DNA from: Allantophomopsis cytisporea
Taxonomy: Eukaryota; Ascomycota; Leotiomycetes; Phacidiales; Phacidiaceae
Length of the DNA: 64,000 bases
NCBI GenBank assembly: GCA_024752435.1
Contig: CP103031.1
Coordinates: forward strand, 864,001-928,000
Reading direction: 5' to 3'
In this document: one piece after another, positions 58,502 to 64,000 of the stretch
How positions within the stretch are numbered: the stretch's first letter is position 1
Layout of the letters: every line of letters starts with the position of its first letter
The notes under the pieces: model-generated
Databases searched by the model: none
Seen by the model: the letters and a program-made list of their open reading frames with translations, nothing else
What the model was told of the DNA's origin: nothing
Made by a program: the position numbers and the translations under genes

Positions 58502-59220
58502 ACATCATGACAACTTCTATGTGGATTCTTTGAACATCATTTCAATCTGTCTGGAAACTTTCGTTGGGTACAAGGTCAGGGCAGTAGGACGCCGAGGTAC
58601 AATTCTGCATCATCATCTCCACAGAGAGATATGTGCTGGTAAAAATAAAGTAATAATAGCGACGAAGTATAGAAGTTTTCCTTCTTTCAGGAACAATCAT
58701 AGTGAGAATTACGAATTCTTTCTATTTGGGGCGTTTCACGACGTTGATGGTCTATTTAGTATGTTACTATGCCAGGTAGTGCTTTGAAGATCAGACCAGT
58801 CTCGTCAGGAATATTTGTTCCATCTCAATTTCATAGCAATTAGTGGACGTCAAACGTGATTATGAATAAATAACCTTGTCGACATCCTATAGATAGTGGG
58901 GTATCTGGATGTTATTCCCCCAAAGTTGGAGAGTATGGCGCCTCTCATCCAGTCTCCTGTACAAGTTACAACGCCGTCGAGAGCGCGCCTGAACCCAAGA
59001 ATAAAGAATACAGGGGAAAAAAGACGAGATCAGAATCAGAGATAGAAATGAAGAACAAAAACAAATAAGAATGGCAAAAAGGTCTTTTTTCGGACATAAA
59101 AGTTGCTCATAGCTGCCCTATGCTGGATGAGGTGAGGAAAGACGAGAAAAAGAGGCTGCTTTTCGACAAGGGTTATTATTTATGGCCCCCACGGCAGGCT
59201 AGGCAATTCAATGTCCTCGG

Positions 59221-59685
59221 TCATTTATTGACATCGTCAGTAACTTTTGCGAATCTTTTGAGCATGTGATGCCCCGTTTCTGTGGGGCACTGATACTCAT
59301 GGTTCATTGATGGATGAAGCCAAGACTCAGCATATTGAGGAGGGGCAGCAGAATTGATCTCGGAATTGATGGGCAAACAATTGGAGATTTGAAGTACCAC
59401 GTCCATAATGTTGTACAGTGTCTCGGAGCCGAATGAGGAAGCGCCATGCCCCTCTGCTCCGGCTGCTTTCGGGGGGAAAATCCTGAAGATGTGCAGAATA
59501 ATGATACGAAGAATATGAATGTGCTGTTTTGAAATCAGCGGACTAGAGACGAACACTAGAGGTGAGAACGGTGGAGCGTAAGGAAGGACGAAGCCATGAG
59601 ACACTCTTACAAACGACGCATAACATTGTGCAACGAGAATAGAGTCAAAGGGATCAAGATCCCTCCATCGATCACAACAGTGCAT
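59221..59685 (-). CDS. hypothetical small protein (weak)
   Basis: A 154-codon open frame with ATG at 59685, the longest in the gene-poor tract apart from 62.7-63.3 kb. Protein-like pieces include L-D-P-F-D-S-I-L-V-A-Q-C-Y-A near the start and N-I-M-D-V-V-L-Q-I-S-N-C-L-P later. A hydrophobic middle (H-I-L-R-I-I-I-L-H-I-F) may instead be a read-through intron. No family recognised. It could be chance. Confidence 0.28.
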   Translation of the reverse strand: MHCCDRWRDLDPFDSILVAQCYASFVRVSHGFVLPYAPPFSPLVFVSSPLISKQHIHILRIIILHIFRIFPPKAAGAEGHGASSFGSETLYNIMDVVLQISNCLPINSEINSAAPPQYAESWLHPSMNHEYQCPTETGHHMLKRFAKVTDDVNK

Positions 59686-60810
59686 GCAGATGTTGTAACT
59701 GCATATCTAGGCATTACGGTAGCATAGACCACTCTTCGTTATTCTTGAAGTCATGCTCGGCTTCTCGACCTCATTTTCAAGTGATCGGTGTTCACGGTAA
59801 ATGGTAGTGATCGTCTTGGATACTGACTTCTGTCTTGGAAAGAATTGAAACGGACTTAGTCCGTGGCATTGTTGCCATGCGTTGCTACACCATTTAGTGG
59901 CTTATTTGAGGCACTCGACTTCCGATTACATATCCATTTATCTTACGAGATTAGTGTCCCCAGCATCTATTCTAGACTGATCCAATTTACAATATATCCA
60001 ACAGGTAGCCCTAAATCACGGTAAGTTGTTCCGAAAAGGCGGTTTGTTCTCCTTTCTTGGCACGCGTCTGCCCTCTCTTCCATCGCACCGAAGGTTGTTG
60101 GAAAAGCAAGGGAAAAAGGACCAGGGCAAAGCAAAGAAGGCAGAAGGAAAAGTCGATTATTGTGGTCCTAAGTCTGTGAGTTGGTTGCTTCTCCCGTGCT
60201 CTGTTTTCCCTCCCCTGCGACTCTCCCGATCCCTCTCCATTCTCCCTATTCGTATCCACCATCTGAACCCACACGAGGTCACGGGTAAGGCCTTGGTGCT
60301 TGCTCGCCATGTCAATCTCTCACGGACCCTTCAGCTTGATTCCGGGAGCCGGAGCAAGGAGCATCCCAAACTCATGACCGAGCACACCCTTCTGGAATAT
60401 CCTTGAGCCTGGAGCTGGCTCATCGAAGCCAAGCACCGAGCACTGACGAAGTGACAGCCGGACGATGGAAGCCTCCGTGGCTCCGTGACTCCATGGCTCC
60501 CATACAGCTTCGCTTACATCCGGCGTCCGTGTACTGTGTTGGTTTAGTGACAGTGATCCTTGGTGCCGGGAGTGAAATAAAGTAGACTACACAAGCTCCT
60601 ACAAAAAAGTAGGTTCATGTACTCGCGGCGCCCATATGCGAAGTAAAGTATTATGTCCGATAAGTATACATTGTGTACGAGTATGAAACCGTGTGCACGA
60701 TATGTGGATACTTTATATGTAGTCTAGCAGTACAGACATGACGAAGAAGGCGCACAGGAGGCCATGATTGTGAGTATCTGACTCTGCTCGGTATGTTTTC
60801 GTAGTAGGTA

Positions 60811-60860
60811 TTCGTATGCTCTCGTATGCTCTCGCACGCCTTCGTATGACTTCGTATGGA
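60811..60860. repeat. 10-bp degenerate tandem repeat, five units
   Basis: Five consecutive decamers built on YTCGTATGNN: TTCGTATGCT, CTCGTATGCT, CTCGCACGCC, TTCGTATGAC, TTCGTATGGA. The third unit is the most diverged. Confidence 0.85.
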
Positions 60861-61856
60861 TCCTCCGTACAGTGCATGTAAATCCTCCTTGTGCTCTGAT
60901 TTGTCTTGGCCCCAGTGACGCCCATATCCACTATTACTCCGTATTGGAGCCTGGATTGTCTCTCCGCCATTAGATTGATAGTTCCTGGGACCCCTTCGGC
61001 ATTGACCTCTTCGGAGAAATTTTCTGCCTCCAATAATCTGTTACCGACTGGGATTCTATATCGCAGTCTCCAGCTACTTCGTAGAAAACCATCGCGGCCT
61101 CTGTGCACCTTTATCGAATACCCCTCCCTTGCTTGGTGTTAACGAGCCTCTCGTAAAGCTGTAGGTTCTCCAGGTCCTACGCCGCGACGGAATGGGAACG
61201 CAATGCATAATACACCAACCAACCGAATGACGATTGTGCACGTCAATTCTCCTACAGATCCCACTACTCAGAGCACACTTTTCCTTTAGGTTACCGTGAT
61301 GACATGCTTCCAAATCCTGGCTTGGTGGGTAGATGAGTATCACGGAGAAACAATATAGTAATGCTTTGCCTATCTTTGCTTCTTTGACAGCTGTCCACTC
61401 GTGCCTCATTCATACCGCGTAAATTAGCCATCAGGTATCCTCTTAGTACCAATGGACTCAATTATTTAGAGGCGATATGCCCCTACATCTCACGAAAAGA
61501 GCTAATCAAGGTATATTATTCGTATACTTTGAGAACTATTGATACTAAGGGAATATATGGACATTCAAAAGGACCCAATTTGTGCCTGGCCGTTTGAGGC
61601 TTGCTTCGACCCGGAAGACTGACCGAAAAAGGTTGTTGAAAGCGTGAGCATGCTTTTAGAGTGAAAACTTGCGAGCTCTCAAGCCACCTTCAGGCTCCAC
61701 AGCTGGCCAAGTGCAACTACCACACACGGGGTGATGATTTGAGCTGTCGTAGCGCCTATCAATGTTCGTGGAGACTTGGATAGTCGGAGTCGAAATAGAA
61801 GAAAAGAGATGAAGGAAAACCACGGAAAAGGGTCCAAAAAAGAGGACGTATGAAGA

Positions 61857-61882
<26 letters not shown>
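61857..61882. repeat. (GAAAAA)n purine microsatellite
   Basis: About four hexanucleotide units of GAAAAA-type sequence in intergenic DNA. Confidence 0.8.
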
Positions 61883-61887
<5 letters not shown>

Positions 61888-62168
61888 AGGAATAACGTAA
61901 TGGTAAGTGTAAATATTAATTGACCTTGATGTATAAATAGCCCTTATATGTTGTTCTGCTAAGATTTGCATGATCTGACAGTAGCTTCGCTGATCATATT
62001 ACCTCGGCGGCTACCACCGATGAATTTGATGCAACATACATAACTCAGTATTTATCGATACTTCTCTTAAGGGTGGAATCCTTGGCCAATAGTTCATAGT
62101 GGCACGTATATCCGTGTATTACATGTTGCCTATAAGAACATGTATTTGGAGAAAACCAGTGTAGATTT

Positions 62169-63258
62169 TCACCCCTTCTCCACAAGAAAAGCTAGATACA
62201 CAAATGACCTTGTTACCCTAGAAGTGAAGGAGAAATATCTCTGTATACATTTCGATGAATCGATCAGGTGTCTGTACCGACGCAAGACCAAATACTGCAT
62301 ATAGCCCGCACTTGGGTTTCCAAACATGGATTCATTCAAGCTCCACCATGAGTCGCTGATCTTGTAATCTTGAATGCCAATCCAAGGATAGAAGAACCTG
62401 GTTGAAAGAGCCTCGAGCGGAGCTGGAGTTACAGCGCTTCGCATCATGACCATTGGTAGCCTGCGGCTATGAAGCTGTCATATTCAAGTCCACAAATACA
62501 GTCTGCATATACGGAGTAAAGTGGCTTCTATCAGTCGCATCTGCAGTAAACCAGGCGGGCCAGCATGTGCGCCAAGACTGCCGGGGGGGCACTTACACCG
62601 ATATCAGCCACAGAACGAGCATTCGTGGATTGTTGGTTGTTAAAGTATTCACAGGGTGTGAACTCTGAAGCATAAATTAACGATTGAGAGGATGCTGGAG
62701 TGTCAAAAGAGATGATAGAGTTGTCCAGCAGCTGTGAGGATCTCCCAACTGGGGGTTTGCATTGTCTTCCCTCTGATTCAGTGTTTCTGTGAGAGACCCA
62801 ATACTAGCCATGATCGTCTGTTGAGGTGGATATGACCAACTAACTTTTCTGAGATCTTCAGCGTACGCTTTACGCAAAAAGCTGTTTGTGATGTAGCAAG
62901 TGAACAGCTGACCTGTCCACAGTACGTACTCAAAGAATGTCTGGGCTTGATGCTTTGCATATTCAACGATATGACGTAATTCATCGTCGCTTGGACGGAG
63001 AGCCAGAACATTGTCTTTCCTATATCTCTCAAGAGGCACAGAGAGTTCCTTAAGGGTTGGATAAAAAAGCTTGGTATGCGCAGAAGACTGGTAGTGGCAG
63101 GCTGTGACAGCTGCCGCTTGCAGATCGCTGGCAGGGAGGGCCTTAAATTCCTTTTCTTTCATCCTCTTCTTCCTTTGACCTGGGCATTGTATGTGACTTT
63201 GTATGGGTCCTTTCGGTCTTTGTATATTCATTGTATGGGCCCTCTCGGCCTTGTCCAT
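62169..63258 (-). CDS. hypothetical protein, three proposed exons, start uncertain
   Basis: Proposed exons 63258-62845, 62770-62597, 62474-62169 (introns 74 and 122 bp, all phase 0; donors GTTAGT and GTAAGT), 297 aa. Each exon has protein-like sequence: L-P-A-S-D-L-Q-A-A-A-V-T-A then S-D-D-E-L-R-H-I-V-E-Y-A in exon 1, N-S-I-I-S-F-D-T-P-A-S-S in exon 2, and Y-P-W-I-G-I-Q-D-Y-K-I-S-D-S-W-W in exon 3. No domain recognised. Upstream, 63259-63480 in a different frame also looks coding (E-S-Q-I-A-T-E-A-C-R-L-V; R-S-V-D-R-L-A-K-I-T-Q-V-L), so the real gene may begin further up and contain a frameshift or an unseen intron. A 32-bp-period two-copy direct repeat (63199-63254) spans the junction. Confidence 0.45.
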
Positions 63259-63480
63259 GATGATGCTGACCGAATCACAGGGAACAAGCGATCCAGCTGA
63301 GATATACAGAGCCACTCATTCCAAACCGCTCTGGAGGAGCAGCTCGGTGGTGAGGTGAGTACTTGTGTGATTTTGGCCAGTCGGTCAACAGAACGGATGA
63401 ATTCCTCATCAGCCGCTGCAGGTCCTGTATCACATACGAGCCTGCATGCTTCCGTAGCAATTTGACTCTCGGGTCAAAAA

Positions 63481-63915
63481 TGGAAGAAATGAATTTGGAA
63501 ATCTGGTTAATACATGCTTTGTAGACAGACCGAAATTGACACGGGGGACAAGAGATAAGAGTATGAGTGTAGACTATGTGCTATGTCACAATGAAGTAGC
63601 ATTGGGTATGTTGTACAAACGACATTGGTATCAGAATCTTGGGCCATTAATCGAATAGGCGATCATGCATACTCCCTCGAGTATTTCATGACTTCTTTCA
63701 GGACAGTATGGCCGAGAGGGGGGCCCAATATGATCACAATACAAAGCCCAAAACAGCCTGTGCGAATATGGTGAGGCATATGGTGTCGTAGCTGTGAAGA
63801 TATGGCGGAAGTATGTATACGTAGAGTAAGTAGGTACTGTATTCCGACTTGACTTTCTTTCTATCCATCATACAAAGCCACCCTACTGAATGAATATATT
63901 GACTTGGCGGCGGCA

Positions 63916-63947
<32 letters not shown>

Positions 63948-64000
63948 CGCTTATATACCTGTATATGCTCATACGCACATTCATTCATTCAATCATACAT
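63481..64000. other. intergenic to window edge, CATA microsatellite
   Basis: No supported gene. A (CATA)n array of about seven units lies at 63920-63947. A minus-strand frame across it is a product of the repeat. Confidence 0.6.

Larger units (their letters stand above)
51996..59220. other. gene-poor AT-rich tract, no supported gene
   Basis: About 7.2 kb with no frame above ~110 codons and no convincing splice-linked frames. Candidates I looked at (53482-53769, 54021-54272, 55406-55603, 55800-56003, 56249-56437, 57792-57983, 58461-58787) have no recognisable domains. Base composition is uneven: long AT-rich runs, but 56.5-57.0 and 57.7-58.2 kb are visibly richer in GC. This may be old, mutated repeat DNA, but I cannot see terminal repeats or transposase motifs. 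Confidence 0.5.
59686..62168. other. intergenic, overlapping short frames only
   Basis: About 2.5 kb. Overlapping open frames on both strands at 60011-60406 and a minus frame at 60713-61108 lack recognisable features; the second spans the 10-bp tandem repeat. A purine-rich microsatellite is at about 61857-61882. Confidence 0.45.

Noticed and set aside
60011..60406. Overlapping frames of about 100-126 codons on both strands
   Set aside because: Neither strand shows a recognisable domain or splice-linked neighbours; mutual overlap suggests composition rather than coding.
63734..63988. Minus-strand frame of 84 codons rich in Tyr/Val/Cys/Met
   Set aside because: It is translated from the CATA microsatellite and its flanks.

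Overview
The window is nuclear DNA of a filamentous ascomycete. Almost every gene is split by 46-110 bp introns (GT...AG, with CTAAC/CTGAC-type branch sites just before the acceptor), intergenic stretches are AT-rich, and the conserved proteins are Pezizomycotina types: an S1/P1 nuclease, a laccase, Dbp4, Dbp10, Syo1 and a peroxisomal Lon ending in SRL. A Leotiomycete (Helotiales / Sclerotiniaceae-like) is my best guess from the look of the proteins; that is inference only. I rebuilt gene models by hand from open frames, splice signals and reading-phase arithmetic.

Layout. 1-7.1 kb: accessory genes (a TPR protein cut by the left edge, a proline-rich single-pass membrane protein, a fungal family whose layout recalls gasdermin-type pore formers, an alpha/beta-hydrolase, a hypothetical protein, two unresolved coding fragments and a glutaredoxin-like protein). 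7.7-9.8 kb: a nine-exon amino-acid permease with one apparent frameshift. 11.4-14.2 kb: a lipase/esterase-like domain joined to a probable beta-propeller, the make-up of fungal NLR-type immune receptors but without an NTPase. 15.4-21.5 kb: FAD-linked oxidase, small decayed gene, NmrA-like reductase and laccase, a possible oxidative mini-cluster. 22.7-32.9 kb: housekeeping genes (DNAJC8/Spf31-like J-protein and RPA2 head to head, GNAT acetyltransferase, isopentenyl-diphosphate isomerase and Syo1 head to head, a DUF6601-type membrane protein). 34.1 kb: tRNA-Gln(CUG). 36.5-42.2 kb: S1/P1 nuclease with a 12-nt microexon, vacuolar-type MFS transporter, FAD synthase. 42.7-52.0 kb: the DEAD-box helicases Dbp4 and Dbp10 sharing a 206 bp promoter, then peroxisomal Lon. 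52-64 kb: a gene-poor AT-rich tract with only low-confidence genes, small repeats and one three-exon hypothetical gene whose upstream frame looks broken.

Working together: Syo1, Dbp4 and Dbp10 all serve 60S ribosome assembly; RPA2 has an MCB-like G1/S element in its promoter. The most interesting items are the NTPase-less hydrolase/beta-propeller protein with Cys at the nucleophile position, the gasdermin-like candidate, the zinc-ligand-encoding microexon of the nuclease, and the separate PTS1 exon of Lon behind an unusually long intron.
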